The translations under genes were made by a program, and so were the position numbers. 64,000 bases of DNA from Gayadomonas joobiniege G7 (GTDB taxonomy: Bacteria > Pseudomonadota > Gammaproteobacteria > Enterobacterales > Alteromonadaceae), in contig NZ_AMRX01000008.1 of NCBI RefSeq assembly GCF_000300815.1, positions 248,001-312,000 of the forward strand. The letters are read 5' to 3'. The first letter of the stretch is position 1. Each line of letters starts with the position of its first letter. The notes under the pieces are model-generated. The model searched no databases. It saw nothing but the letters and a program-made list of their open reading frames with translations, and was not told where the DNA came from. This document shows positions 37,383-46,806 of this stretch, piece by piece.

Positions 37383-38624
37383 ATGGCTTTGCCAGTGACT
37401 TCAACCGCTGAAAAATTTACCCTGTCTAATAGTCAACTGCATAGGCTGGCTGATGACTTTCATCAACAAATTGAAGCGGGGATGGCCAACCAAGCCAGCC
37501 AATTGAAGTGTTTACCCACTCATATAAGTATTGATCCGAGTAGAGGCTATTATGGAAATGCAATGGTACTCGATCTTGGCGGTTCTAATTTACGTGCTGC
37601 CAATGTCAAACTTAATGGTTTAGGGTTGGCGATTGAAAAGGACGTTAACGTTAAAATGCCGTGGCAGCGTGGCGTAGCGTTTTGCAAACAAAATTTGTTA
37701 CAAATTCAAGCGGAAGCTTTGGCTCAAGTTAGTCAGAGATCTTTGCCGGTCGGTTATTGTTTTTCCTTTCCAGCACAGAGCATCGAGCGAGGTGATGCGG
37801 TACTAGTAGAGTGGACCAAAGGTATTCATGTCCCTGACATGCAAGGTGAAGCTGTAGGTCAAACATTAACAGAGTTCTTTGCCAAAAAGTATGGTCGCCG
37901 TTTGTTAGATGTTGCCGTTATCAACGACACTGTGGCTAGCTTATTAGCCGGTTTAATTGACCAAAAACCGGATGCATACTTTGGTCTAATTGTTGGAACT
38001 GGTTGTAATCTTGCCGGTTTGTACCCTGCTTATTTATTTAGCCAATTTCCGCGACAAAAGAAGAATCTCAACTATCTAGCTGTCAATTTAGAATCTGGCA
38101 ATTTTATTCCAGTTGGGTTAAATGAGTTTGATCGCCAGCTAGATTTAAGCTCTGAAAATACAGGCTTGCAACGATTTGAGAAAGCCACTTCGGGTTTATA
38201 TTTAGGCCGTTTATACAAATTAGCCTTGCCCAATACTTCTTTTGATCCCTCTTTAGGCGCTTTTGCACTTAATCAATTAATCGACAGTGAAAACGTCAGC
38301 AATGACGAAATTTCAGTGGCGGTGAGCATTATGCTGCGCTCTGCACATCTTGTTGCCGGCCAACTGTTAGGCCTTGCTTTGCATTATTCAGCCAGGGTCG
38401 AGTCATATGTGTCTCGTATTAAAGTTGTTTGTGAAGGCAGCTTATTTAACTCCAAAAGTGACCGCTTAGGTCCTTACCGACAATTGGTTTTAAATAAGTT
38501 AAATCAGCTGTTAAAAGAGCGGCAGTTATCTTCGCTGGAGATAGAGCTTTGTCATATACCACAAGCTAATTATATGGGTGCTGCAGTCGCGGCTATCGCG
38601 AACCAGTCAGCCTTAGCCCAGTAA
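37383..38624 (+). CDS. Hexokinase of the eukaryotic type
   Basis: ATP-dependent hexose kinase of 413 residues, a member of the eukaryotic hexokinase family (Hexokinase_1/_2), unlike the bacterial ROK or Glk glucokinases. Visible motifs: phosphate-1 loop LDLGGSNLRA (about 63-72), sugar-binding CFSFPAQS (about 126-133) and WTKG (about 144), catalytic Asp in VINDTVASL (about 182), phosphate-2 GLIVGTGCNLAG (about 201-212), NLESGNF replacing NMEWGAF (about 235) and EKATSGLYLGRL (about 266). The adenosine-region CEGSLF is near 360. Length fits a single-domain about 50-kDa enzyme. Neighbours are an alpha-galactosidase and a sugar porter. Rare in bacteria, hence of interest. Confidence 0.92.
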   Translation: MALPVTSTAEKFTLSNSQLHRLADDFHQQIEAGMANQASQLKCLPTHISIDPSRGYYGNAMVLDLGGSNLRAANVKLNGLGLAIEKDVNVKMPWQRGVAFCKQNLLQIQAEALAQVSQRSLPVGYCFSFPAQSIERGDAVLVEWTKGIHVPDMQGEAVGQTLTEFFAKKYGRRLLDVAVINDTVASLLAGLIDQKPDAYFGLIVGTGCNLAGLYPAYLFSQFPRQKKNLNYLAVNLESGNFIPVGLNEFDRQLDLSSENTGLQRFEKATSGLYLGRLYKLALPNTSFDPSLGAFALNQLIDSENVSNDEISVAVSIMLRSAHLVAGQLLGLALHYSARVESYVSRIKVVCEGSLFNSKSDRLGPYRQLVLNKLNQLLKERQLSSLEIELCHIPQANYMGAAVAAIANQSALAQ

Positions 38625-38809
38625 TATGATTCTGATTAAGGTTAAATTATTAATGGTGTTAACTAGAGTAAACTTTTAAATTAGATTGGATTATTGTCAA
38701 CAATATAATGTATAATTAAAATGTTTTTATTGTTAAATCTGTACTTTTAATTAACAATGTTCTTTTTAAGAATAAAAATTATCTTAGACTAACAAGAGAT
38801 CCAATTATC

Positions 38810-40381
38810 ATGCAGCAAGCTAACCGAAATGCGTTATGTTACGCTTTTATCGTCGCAATAGGCGGTTTTATTTTTGGCCTGGATATTATGTTAATATCCG
38901 GTACTTTCCAATACACTACGCTGGAATTTGGTTTAAGCGCCATCGAAAAAGGCAATATTGCTGCCGCACCTAATTATGGTGCTTTAGTTGCTTTGCTGGT
39001 CGCAGGTTATTTCTGTGAACGCTTAGGGCGTAAAAAAACGCTCATGATCATAGCGGCACTTTATATTATCTCGGCTGTTGGGTCAGCGTTTGCACCCAGT
39101 TATTTAACTTTATTTTTAGCTCGTTTAATTGGCGGGTTAGCGTTTACCTCGCTTAGTTTGGCATCTATGTATATTGGCGAAATTGCACCGCCCCAGATGC
39201 GAGGTAAATTGGTTGGTTTAAACCAATTTAATATCGTTATCGGTATTTTAACGGCCACTATTTTAAATTATTTATTAGTCGAATGGGTGAGCGACGGTGG
39301 TGTTGCTTGGGCTAGTGCAATAGGCTTAACAGAAGGAAACGTTTGGCGTTGGATGTTAGGGTTAGAAATTATCCCAGCCGTTATTTGGTTTTTGCTGTTA
39401 CTTAAAATACCAGAGAGTCCACGTTGGTTGATGCTTAATCACAGAGAACATGAAGTACATGCAGTGTTAGAAAAGATCTTGCCGCCAGAACAAGTTAAAG
39501 GGCAATATCAGCAAATTAAAGAAAACTTAAAAACCACCGACCATGCATTATCTTATTCAGAGCAAATTAAAATATTGTTTGGTAAAAAAATGCGTTTGGC
39601 TTTAGCTATCGGCATGTTTATGGCTGCTGTTCAGGCGCTTTCTGGTATGAATGCAATTTTGTCCTTTATGCCGATGATCTTTCAACAAGTGGGCGGTGGC
39701 CAATCGTCTTTTGAACAGTCTATTTGGGTGAGTTTAATTGGTACTTTTTTCACCTTCTTAGCGCTTATTCTAATCGATAGACTGGGACGACGAAAAATCT
39801 TATTAGGTGGATTAACTGTATGTGCAGCGGCGCTCGCAACTGTCACTTACGGGTTTTACGATGCGACTTATGTGATAAGTGCTGAATCCGCCGCGCAGTT
39901 TGCTAGCCAAGTAGACAATGTAAATTTAACCAGTTTGGTCGGCACTGTATATCAAACAGACATTGCGTTTAAAAACGCTGTGGTTGGGGCCATTGGTCAA
40001 GATGCTTTTGTTGCTATCGAATCTGATCTTTTAGTGGCTGCGACACAAATTCAGGGGATGTTGGTTCTTGCAGGTATCATCACCTTTGTGTGTTCGTATA
40101 ATTTTTCACTTGGGCCAATTTTATGGATTTTGTTTTCTGAAATTTTTCCAACCAAAGTACGTGCTATTGCGATTACCTCGAGCGCCCTTATCGCAACCAT
40201 CTTTGGCGGTATATTAGTCCCGACATTATTCCCTTGGCAGCTTGAAAACTTTGGGGCGGCTTATACCTTTTTAGCGTATGCAGGCTTTTGTATTCTTGGT
40301 TTTATCGTAATGGCAAAAATAATGCCTGAAACTAAAGGTAAAACTATTGAAGAAATTGAAAGTATGATGGGGCATAAGTAA
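38810..40381 (+). CDS. MFS sugar porter
   Basis: Inner-membrane sugar transporter of 523 residues with twelve predicted helices. Sugar-porter signatures: GFIFGLDIMLISGT in helix 1, ERLGRKKTLM between helices 2 and 3, PESPRWLM after helix 6, DRLGRRKILL between helices 8 and 9, and PETKGKTIEEIE at the C terminus. A long insertion around residues 345-410 (ESAAQFASQVDN...) between helices 9 and 10 is larger than in XylE/GalP-like proteins. Likely proton/hexose symport, supplying the adjacent hexokinase. Confidence 0.92.
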   Translation: MQQANRNALCYAFIVAIGGFIFGLDIMLISGTFQYTTLEFGLSAIEKGNIAAAPNYGALVALLVAGYFCERLGRKKTLMIIAALYIISAVGSAFAPSYLTLFLARLIGGLAFTSLSLASMYIGEIAPPQMRGKLVGLNQFNIVIGILTATILNYLLVEWVSDGGVAWASAIGLTEGNVWRWMLGLEIIPAVIWFLLLLKIPESPRWLMLNHREHEVHAVLEKILPPEQVKGQYQQIKENLKTTDHALSYSEQIKILFGKKMRLALAIGMFMAAVQALSGMNAILSFMPMIFQQVGGGQSSFEQSIWVSLIGTFFTFLALILIDRLGRRKILLGGLTVCAAALATVTYGFYDATYVISAESAAQFASQVDNVNLTSLVGTVYQTDIAFKNAVVGAIGQDAFVAIESDLLVAATQIQGMLVLAGIITFVCSYNFSLGPILWILFSEIFPTKVRAIAITSSALIATIFGGILVPTLFPWQLENFGAAYTFLAYAGFCILGFIVMAKIMPETKGKTIEEIESMMGHK

Positions 40382-40408
40382 TAAAATAAAGTTTAATTTT
40401 CTTGACTA

Positions 40409-40450
40409 GCCTTCACTGACTGCTATCTTAAAATAGCAAAAAGTGAGGCT
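40409..40450 (+). promoter_or_regulatory. Hairpin overlapping ribosome-binding site of GGDEF gene
   Basis: AGCCTTCACT (40409-40418) can pair with AGTGAGGCT (40442-40450) with one bulge, enclosing an inner stem TGCTAT/ATAGCA. The right arm contains the GTGAGG that is the likely ribosome-binding site for the ATG at 40455. It may lower translation, or may simply be the terminator of the MFS gene. Confidence 0.4.
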
Positions 40451-40454
40451 TTCA

Positions 40455-41423
40455 ATGAAAAAAGCACAAATTCCCCAAAATGAATTAAAGCGGCTAGAAG
40501 CCTTGCGGGCCCTAAAAATTTTAGATACCGCGAAAGAAGAAAGATTTGATCGCATTACTCGGTTGGCGTCTCGTATTTTTCAGGTACCAGTTGCGATCGT
40601 TTCTTTAGTTGATGAAAACCGAGTCTGGTGCAAATCGACACATGGCCTCTCGTTAAATGAAGTGCCTAGAGATATGTCGTTTTGCGGCCATGCCATCAAC
40701 TACAATAATTTTTTTATAGTGCATGATACCCATCTTGATGATAGATTCCATGACCACCCGTTTGTAATAAATCCACCCAATATTCGTTTTTATGCAGCCA
40801 GCCCTATTACAGTCAATTTTGATTTACGCTTGGGCACACTCTGTTTATTAGACTACAAACCACGCGTTTTTAATGACGAAGAAAAAATTATCTTACAAGA
40901 TTTAACGCGTTTAGCTGAAAATGAAATTAGTGCATTACAGCACTCAACGTTATATGAACTTACTCAGATCTCCGACCGTCGAGGTTTTAATTTATTGGCG
41001 CCGTATGCGCTATCATGGTGTAAGCGCGAAGCATTACCGGCCTGTATAGTGGTGTTTGACTTAGACAATTTTAAATCAATCAATGATACTTTTGGGCATT
41101 TAGAAGGAGATAAAGCGCTTATCGTATTTTCGAGCATTTTACGCCGTGTATTGAGAAATTCGGATGTTTTTGCGCGCATAGGCGGGGATGAGTTTGTTGC
41201 CATATTGACTGATACCCAATGCATTGACGTACAACTTGTAATGACAAGATTACGTGCGCATATTATAGAATTTAATCAGCGGAATCCAAACAACTATCAG
41301 CTTAGTTTTAGTTATGGATGCCACGACCTGACAGCCGAGCAAACAATTAATTTATCTGACAGTTTAGCTGCAGCAGATCGCCAAATGTATAAAAATAAAG
41401 CCGCCAAAAAGCGGCTTTATTAA
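40455..41423 (+). CDS. GAF-GGDEF diguanylate cyclase
   Basis: Cyclic-di-GMP synthase of 322 residues. ATG 40455 is chosen over GTG 40443 because GTGAGG serves as its ribosome-binding site. A GAF domain spans about 20-160 (ITRLASRIFQVPVAIVSLVDENRVWCKSTHGL, MSFCGHAI) and is cytoplasmic with no membrane segment. The GGDEF domain spans about 165-320 with the intact active-site motif ARIGGDEFVAI near 238 and substrate motif FDLDNFKSINDTFGH. The usual inhibitory-site RxxD is not evident. The signal sensed by GAF is unknown. Confidence 0.92.
   Translation: MKKAQIPQNELKRLEALRALKILDTAKEERFDRITRLASRIFQVPVAIVSLVDENRVWCKSTHGLSLNEVPRDMSFCGHAINYNNFFIVHDTHLDDRFHDHPFVINPPNIRFYAASPITVNFDLRLGTLCLLDYKPRVFNDEEKIILQDLTRLAENEISALQHSTLYELTQISDRRGFNLLAPYALSWCKREALPACIVVFDLDNFKSINDTFGHLEGDKALIVFSSILRRVLRNSDVFARIGGDEFVAILTDTQCIDVQLVMTRLRAHIIEFNQRNPNNYQLSFSYGCHDLTAEQTINLSDSLAAADRQMYKNKAAKKRLY
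41394..41421 (+). terminator. Terminator overlapping the end of the GGDEF gene
   Basis: AATAAAGCCGC (41394-41404) pairs with GCGGCTTTATT (41411-41421) as a perfect 11-bp stem with a 6-base loop. The right arm runs into the stop codon. A T-rich tail follows on each strand, so it may serve both this gene and the convergent phosphoesterase gene. Confidence 0.8.
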
Positions 41424-41447
41424 TTTATTGATCACTTATCAAAAGAA

Positions 41448-43448
41448 TTATTTTTGGATAAATGCTAATTCAGCATCTTGTTTTAAAACCGCCCACCAGC
41501 GGTTTCCAAATTGTTGATCATAACCCACTAAAGCCTGATCCGCACAGGCCGAATCTCGGCTCGGTTCATTTTCAATAAAGTCTGAGTTCCAACTTGCGTT
41601 TAAGATACAAGCTTCTTCTGCAAGCGCTGCCCAGCCGTTGTCCGTTTTTATAGCAAGCTGCACATCTGCTGCATTGATGTTTTCGGGCAGAGTGATTTCA
41701 ACTGCGTACGGGTCTGCTGGCGCATTGCGAATGTCCCATTCTTGCGTTGCATAAGCTGGCAGGATGACTGCCGATTTGGCACCGCCGTCAGTTTGTGAAC
41801 CTGCTAATCCAGTTGATGTTGTAATGTCTTTTTCAACACCATAATCATCTTGGTAAATACCAGTCTGGTTTTGGAGCCCACTAATTATAAGAATATCACT
41901 GACTGTTTGCTCACTCGCGGGCAACCAACTGAGTGTGACATGTTCTTTTAAATCCATAGTGGTTTCAGGAAAGATCATTTCATCGGCATCATAGTCTGGG
42001 ATCACTCGATTTGGACCATTTAAATTAGGTGTCCAATTTTCGTGATACTGAAAGAGCCATTGATACGCTAACCGAACCAAGTCATTCATGGTCTCAGCGC
42101 GCGTAAAACCTGGGGTATAACTCATATCTCTGGTTCGTGAGTCGGTTCGGTTAAAAGTATTGTTAAAACCGCCAGCTAAACGTGCAAAAGTCCCATCGGT
42201 AGCATAACATTCGTTCGTCACGTATTCAGGTTGCAAAACCATAACTGGGCGAGTGTCGGGTAAAATAGAGTTAGCATAAAAAACAGATTCGCAGCGATTC
42301 GTACTGCGAGAAAATTTATCTAGCAGTTTCCAATCTGCATCAAAAGACTCACTGGCATCATTCGAGTGTGCATTATGATTTGCAAAATAAGATACATAAT
42401 CCACACGTGTTCCGTTAAAAGTCAATATTGATGAGTTCACATCATACCCAGGATCTGAACTTTGATCTGTTTGGTTTTTTTGCGACACAATCATTTGCAC
42501 CAAATCACGTTCACCGTATCTGAATTCGTAACCTTTATAGGAGGCATTACCCGCCATAATTTGAGTATAAACATCCATTCGGTAATTGCCGCCGCTTGGG
42601 GTTGCAGATGAAGGGTAGGTGGTTAGCGCAGTTTTGGCACTAATCAGTGATCTTTGATATTGGTGTTCATGCCCTTGCACATAAATAACATCATGATCGG
42701 CGAATAATTCACGGATTTTAGGCTGTACAGAATACACCCAATCATCCCCTTTGGTGCCATCAACAATTTGCTCTCGTGTTTGGCCGTATTTTGCGCCGAT
42801 TAAACCATCATGGCTCGCCACTACAATATGATCGACCTGGTCTGCTTTATCTTCAATGGTGGTTTTAATCCATTCAAAAGCGATTGGCAAGTTATAATAT
42901 GCAAGTCCAATAACCAAAACATTTTCACGGATCACATAATAGTTAACCCATTCGTAACCAGGCATGTGCACGGCATCCTCTGGGATGAAGTGTTTCATGT
43001 GATTGATCCAGTTGACAGTATATGCATAACTCGTTTCATGGTTACCCATAACAGGTAAAAACTCAATGCCTTGATCAGCATATTGTTCAGCGACCGAGCG
43101 CCATTCGTTAAATTCAATTTCCGAACCGCCATCGGTTAAATCGCCCAACGCAATAACCATATCCACGTCCATAGCGCTTTGCTGTTTTAACAGCTCTGAC
43201 ATAGGGTGCATCGCCACGTGGGCTTGACCTTGAGCATCTGATCCGCCTTGCGTATCAGGTAGTAGACCAATTTTAAACTCAGCAGATTTCGGGTGCTCAG
43301 GCATCGTATCTGGCACCTCTGTTCCTGTACCCGTGTCCGTCTCTGTCTCTTCTGTGTTTGTTTCATCGTTGGAGTTCAAGTCGATTGAACAGGCTGTGGT
43401 TAGCATTAAACTTGCCGCCAGCAAGAGCGAATTTTTAATATCAGTCAT
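41448..43448 (-). CDS. Calcineurin-like metallophosphoesterase lipoprotein
   Basis: Envelope phosphoesterase of 666 residues. The lipobox TTAC gives a lipidated Cys near 20, then a Thr/Glu/Asp-rich linker (about 25-50). Metal-ligand motifs of the metallophosphatase fold are complete: LPDTQG (about 63), GDLTDGG (about 102), GNHE (about 135), VASHDG (about 214) and GHEHQYQ (about 258). The C-terminal about 300 residues are not recognised. Its substrate may be a phosphodiester or nucleotide; nothing in the sequence decides. It is divergent from the DUF1080 gene across a 198-bp gap. Confidence 0.85.
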   Translation of the reverse strand: MTDIKNSLLLAASLMLTTACSIDLNSNDETNTEETETDTGTGTEVPDTMPEHPKSAEFKIGLLPDTQGGSDAQGQAHVAMHPMSELLKQQSAMDVDMVIALGDLTDGGSEIEFNEWRSVAEQYADQGIEFLPVMGNHETSYAYTVNWINHMKHFIPEDAVHMPGYEWVNYYVIRENVLVIGLAYYNLPIAFEWIKTTIEDKADQVDHIVVASHDGLIGAKYGQTREQIVDGTKGDDWVYSVQPKIRELFADHDVIYVQGHEHQYQRSLISAKTALTTYPSSATPSGGNYRMDVYTQIMAGNASYKGYEFRYGERDLVQMIVSQKNQTDQSSDPGYDVNSSILTFNGTRVDYVSYFANHNAHSNDASESFDADWKLLDKFSRSTNRCESVFYANSILPDTRPVMVLQPEYVTNECYATDGTFARLAGGFNNTFNRTDSRTRDMSYTPGFTRAETMNDLVRLAYQWLFQYHENWTPNLNGPNRVIPDYDADEMIFPETTMDLKEHVTLSWLPASEQTVSDILIISGLQNQTGIYQDDYGVEKDITTSTGLAGSQTDGGAKSAVILPAYATQEWDIRNAPADPYAVEITLPENINAADVQLAIKTDNGWAALAEEACILNASWNSDFIENEPSRDSACADQALVGYDQQFGNRWWAVLKQDAELAFIQK

Positions 43449-43576
43449 ATCTCTTCCTTAGTTATTGTATTTTTAGATCGCTTATTGTGACTTGTACCCC
43501 TTGACCAAAATCCCACCAATAAGCGCTGATAATTTAAACGTTAAAATGTTTCGTTCTTGGGTCGATTAGATGACGT

Positions 43577-43633
43577 TTCAAATTTGAAGTATTGTGATTA
43601 GTTAAATGTTTAGTTAAGATTGAGTTAACTAAT
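43577..43633. promoter_or_regulatory. Palindromic sites upstream of the DUF1080-led cluster
   Basis: TTCAAATTTGAA (43577-43588) is a perfect 12-bp palindrome. Close by, ATTAGTTAA (43597-43605) and TTAACTAAT (43625-43633) form a 9-bp inverted repeat with a 19-bp spacer, just ahead of the ATG at 43647. They are candidate regulator sites for the cluster, possibly for its own AraC-type protein. A/T-rich composition makes chance occurrence possible. Confidence 0.4.
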
Positions 43634-43646
43634 TTATTGAGGATCA

Positions 43647-44342
43647 ATGATGCAACTTTCAAAGTTAATAACCGGGGCGGGGCTCAGCTTGTTTTTAAGC
43701 TTTACTGCCGCAGCGGAAACCCTATCGGATAGTCTAGATAATTGGAAAAATGTTTATCCTTATGGAGAAGTTAAAAAATCCGGTGAAAGCCTTGCGCTGA
43801 TCTCTACAGGCAACTGGTTTTTATTAAGCAAAGCTCGCTATAGCGACTTTATCCTTGAAGCAGACGTGAAAATGCCAGCGGTAGACAAAGAGTATTCTAA
43901 CAGTGGTATTATTTTTCGAGCCCAAGTTGGTACGAAAAAAGATGGTACTCAGTATGCTTATGGATACCAAGCCGAAGTTGACCCAAGCGATCGCAAATGG
44001 AGTGGCGGTCTGTACGAGCAGGGAACCGCTCGACAGTGGTTATTTCCGCAACATAAAACACGCTCTAAACCGGGTGAAAAATTTAAGAAGAACTTGTCAC
44101 CTGAATGGACAGATAAAAAAGCCAACGCTTATAAACACACCCAATGGAATCACTACAAAATTAAAGCCCAAGGTGAGCATATTCAAATTTGGGTAAACGA
44201 TGTGTTAACCGTTGACGTAATTGATAGCAATCTAAGCGAGGGTCATGTTGGTATTCAGCATCATGGCAGCGCCAAATTTAAAAATCATGGTGATAGAACT
44301 AATACAGTATTGTTTAAAAATATTCAAATTACTCCACTTTAA
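43647..44342 (+). CDS. DUF1080 (3-keto-disaccharide hydrolase family) exported protein
   Basis: Periplasmic protein of 231 residues with signal peptide ending near TAAA (about 23). The mature part is one LamG-like beta-sandwich of the DUF1080/PF06439 family: SKARYSDFILEADVKMP, NSGIIFRAQ, YGYQAEVDP, and the closing WNHYKIKAQGEHIQIWVNDV, EGHVGIQHHG and VLFKNIQITPL. This family is now associated with hydrolysis of 3-keto sugars and glycosides in Bacteroidetes and related bacteria. It heads a same-strand cluster with c-type cytochromes, 10 bp before the next gene, consistent with a 3-keto-glycoside route. Enzymatic activity here is inferred. Confidence 0.85.
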   Translation: MMQLSKLITGAGLSLFLSFTAAAETLSDSLDNWKNVYPYGEVKKSGESLALISTGNWFLLSKARYSDFILEADVKMPAVDKEYSNSGIIFRAQVGTKKDGTQYAYGYQAEVDPSDRKWSGGLYEQGTARQWLFPQHKTRSKPGEKFKKNLSPEWTDKKANAYKHTQWNHYKIKAQGEHIQIWVNDVLTVDVIDSNLSEGHVGIQHHGSAKFKNHGDRTNTVLFKNIQITPL

Positions 44343-44352
44343 GTTGAAGACT

Positions 44353-46794
44353 ATGACAAAAGATTTCAGTCGAGCTATTTTTACTGGCTATTTGTTAGTA
44401 CAAATGGCCACCTTTTCTCAATCGGCATTTTCGCAAATTGCGCAAGTAACTGATCTTAAAGATAATGAAAACTCGCAGCCAGAAGTCCGAAAAATGAAAG
44501 GCGATCGCGACGGTCATGTGATGCAGGACGTGATCCCAAAAAATGAGATCCCACCTGCCCCTATTTTATCAGTCGAAGCGTCATTAAAAGCTATGCAGGT
44601 AGCGGATGGTTTTGTGGTTGAGCCTGTGGTTTCTGAGCCTAATGTTTTTAACCCAGTTGCAATGGCATTTGATGGCAATGGTCGTATCTGGGTGGCAGAA
44701 ATGACGCGTTACATGCCCAATATCTATGGAGATGGCGAAAACGTGCCCGAAGGCAACATTGTGATGTTGGAAGATCAAAATAATGATGGCAAGGTGGACA
44801 AACGTACTGTGCTTATCTCTGATGCGATATTGCCAAGGACCATAAGTTTAGTTAAAGGTGGCATATTGTACGCTGACCATACGCAACTATTTTTTGCCCG
44901 AATTGAGCAAAAAAAAGGTGAGGTCATTATGGTGAAGCGAGATGTGGTTGACCCAGAATATGCTCTAGGTGGCAGTCTTGAGCATAAACCTAATACCATG
45001 TTGTACAACTTAGACAATTGGTACTACAACGCAAAAAGCTATAAAAAATATCAGGTATTGCCGCTCGCCGCTGAGCTACCCAATGGTGCGACAGAAATTT
45101 ATCGTAATGATTTATGGAAAATGGTTAAAGCCGATACGGATTATCGTGGTCAGTGGGGCGTAACCCATGACGACTTTGGGCGTTTATATCATAATGGTAA
45201 TAGCTCACCGATTCAGGGGGAATATCTGCTTCCTGGCACATTACGACAAAATCCTGGTTTTTGGCCAAAAAACCAAGCTGATCGCATAGGTCCTGCTAAC
45301 ATTTATCCTGCTCGTATGAACCCAGGTGTTAACCGAGGTTATTTAGACGGATTTTTAATAGAAGAGGGCGAAAACAGAGGTAAACTTAAAGGCTTTACTG
45401 CGGCCAGTGGTAGCTTGATTTACCGTGGTGATAATTACCCCACGCGTTTTTACGGTATGGGCTTAACACCAGGGCCAGCTGCTAATTTAATTTCAGCTCG
45501 TTATGTTTCACAAGGTCACGGTAAGATGCAGGGGGAGTTGATTTACCCAGGACACGAATGGTTAGCTTCAACCGATGAGCGGTTTCGTCCAGTCAACATG
45601 TATACAGCACCGGACGGCACTATCTACTTTTTAGACATGTATCATGGCATTTTGCAGCACAAAGAGTTTTTAACGACTTATTTGAGTGAGCAAATTAAAG
45701 CGCGTGAATTAGATAAAAATAACAATACAATGGGCCGAATTTATCGAGTTCGTTGGGCTGACAAGCCACGTGGTGAACAACCTAAGATGATTGGCAAAAA
45801 CGCTCGCGAGTTAGTGCCTTATTTAAGCCATGCAAATGGTTGGTGGCGTGATACAGCGCGACGTTTAATTATTCAAAGTCAGCCAGATAAGTCTATTGTA
45901 ACACCGATCAAAGCAGCGCTAAATAATGCAATAAAAAGCGATAATTTTCCTGTCGCAGCCAATTTATTATGGACGCTACATGCATTAAATGGTTTAGATT
46001 TAAATACGTTAAAAACTGCACTGACGGATTCAAACCTGCAAATTGCAGCCACTGCGGTTGCAGTTTCAGATGCTATCCCTGAATCGGAGCAAAATCAGCT
46101 TATTGTTTTGCTTAAAAATTTAATTTCAAAAGATTATGACTTGGCATTACAAGCCGCCGCAGTTTCCGCGCGCTTAAAGGTTGCAAATGCGATTGAGTTA
46201 AACTTAGCTGTGCTTGAGCAGTATTTAGATGAACCTTTAGTTCGCGAAGTGGTTGTTAGTGGGTTAGGCACCCGTAGCAAGGCCTTTATCGAAAAATTGG
46301 GCCAGCACCCTGATGCTAAGCTTATGTATATGTTGAACAATTTAGGTAAAAAACCAGCTGATCGTACTAACAGAGCCCAGTTAAGCTCGCTCGGACAAAC
46401 GTTATATGATGAAGGTAAAACCTTATATTCAGGATCGGCAGCTTGTTTTGGTTGTCACGGTGCAGACGGCAGTGGTATTGATGGTTTAGGGCCTACTTTT
46501 TGGCAAAGCGAGTGGGTGATTGACGATAAACAAAAGCTAGCAAAAGTGCTATTACATGGGTTATCTGGCCCTATCTGGGTTAAAAAATCTCGCTGGGAAA
46601 CCTCAGCTGTGATGCCTGGGCTAGCGGCCAGAACCGATATCAGCGATAGAGACTTAGCGGCAATTGCGACTTATATCCGAAACGCTTGGGGTAATACAGC
46701 CGACACCGGTAGCCATGTTGAACCTGAGTTAATAAAAGAAGTACGTAACGCAACCAAAAACCGACAGCAACCCTATAAGCAGGAAGATTTTTAA
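44353..46794 (+). CDS. PVC-type haem-binding CxxCH dehydrogenase-like protein
   Basis: Exported protein of 813 residues from ATG 44353; the frame is open from 44245, but the later start gives a signal peptide ending near SAFS (about 29). Residues about 80-460 form a beta-propeller resembling the PVC membrane-bound dehydrogenase domain (VADGFVVEPVVSEPNVFNPVAMAFD, GRIWVAEMTRYMP). A helical HEAT-like region follows (about 470-670). A C-terminal cytochrome c domain has the haem motif CFGCH (about 695), with an MPG sixth-ligand candidate near 753. This architecture is characteristic of Planctomycetes and Verrucomicrobia and uncommon in Gammaproteobacteria. It likely oxidises a sugar-derived substrate in the periplasm. 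Confidence 0.85.
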   Translation: MTKDFSRAIFTGYLLVQMATFSQSAFSQIAQVTDLKDNENSQPEVRKMKGDRDGHVMQDVIPKNEIPPAPILSVEASLKAMQVADGFVVEPVVSEPNVFNPVAMAFDGNGRIWVAEMTRYMPNIYGDGENVPEGNIVMLEDQNNDGKVDKRTVLISDAILPRTISLVKGGILYADHTQLFFARIEQKKGEVIMVKRDVVDPEYALGGSLEHKPNTMLYNLDNWYYNAKSYKKYQVLPLAAELPNGATEIYRNDLWKMVKADTDYRGQWGVTHDDFGRLYHNGNSSPIQGEYLLPGTLRQNPGFWPKNQADRIGPANIYPARMNPGVNRGYLDGFLIEEGENRGKLKGFTAASGSLIYRGDNYPTRFYGMGLTPGPAANLISARYVSQGHGKMQGELIYPGHEWLASTDERFRPVNMYTAPDGTIYFLDMYHGILQHKEFLTTYLSEQIKARELDKNNNTMGRIYRVRWADKPRGEQPKMIGKNARELVPYLSHANGWWRDTARRLIIQSQPDKSIVTPIKAALNNAIKSDNFPVAANLLWTLHALNGLDLNTLKTALTDSNLQIAATAVAVSDAIPESEQNQLIVLLKNLISKDYDLALQAAAVSARLKVANAIELNLAVLEQYLDEPLVREVVVSGLGTRSKAFIEKLGQHPDAKLMYMLNNLGKKPADRTNRAQLSSLGQTLYDEGKTLYSGSAACFGCHGADGSGIDGLGPTFWQSEWVIDDKQKLAKVLLHGLSGPIWVKKSRWETSAVMPGLAARTDISDRDLAAIATYIRNAWGNTADTGSHVEPELIKEVRNATKNRQQPYKQEDF

Positions 46795-46806
46795 ATCAAC
46801 TGATTG

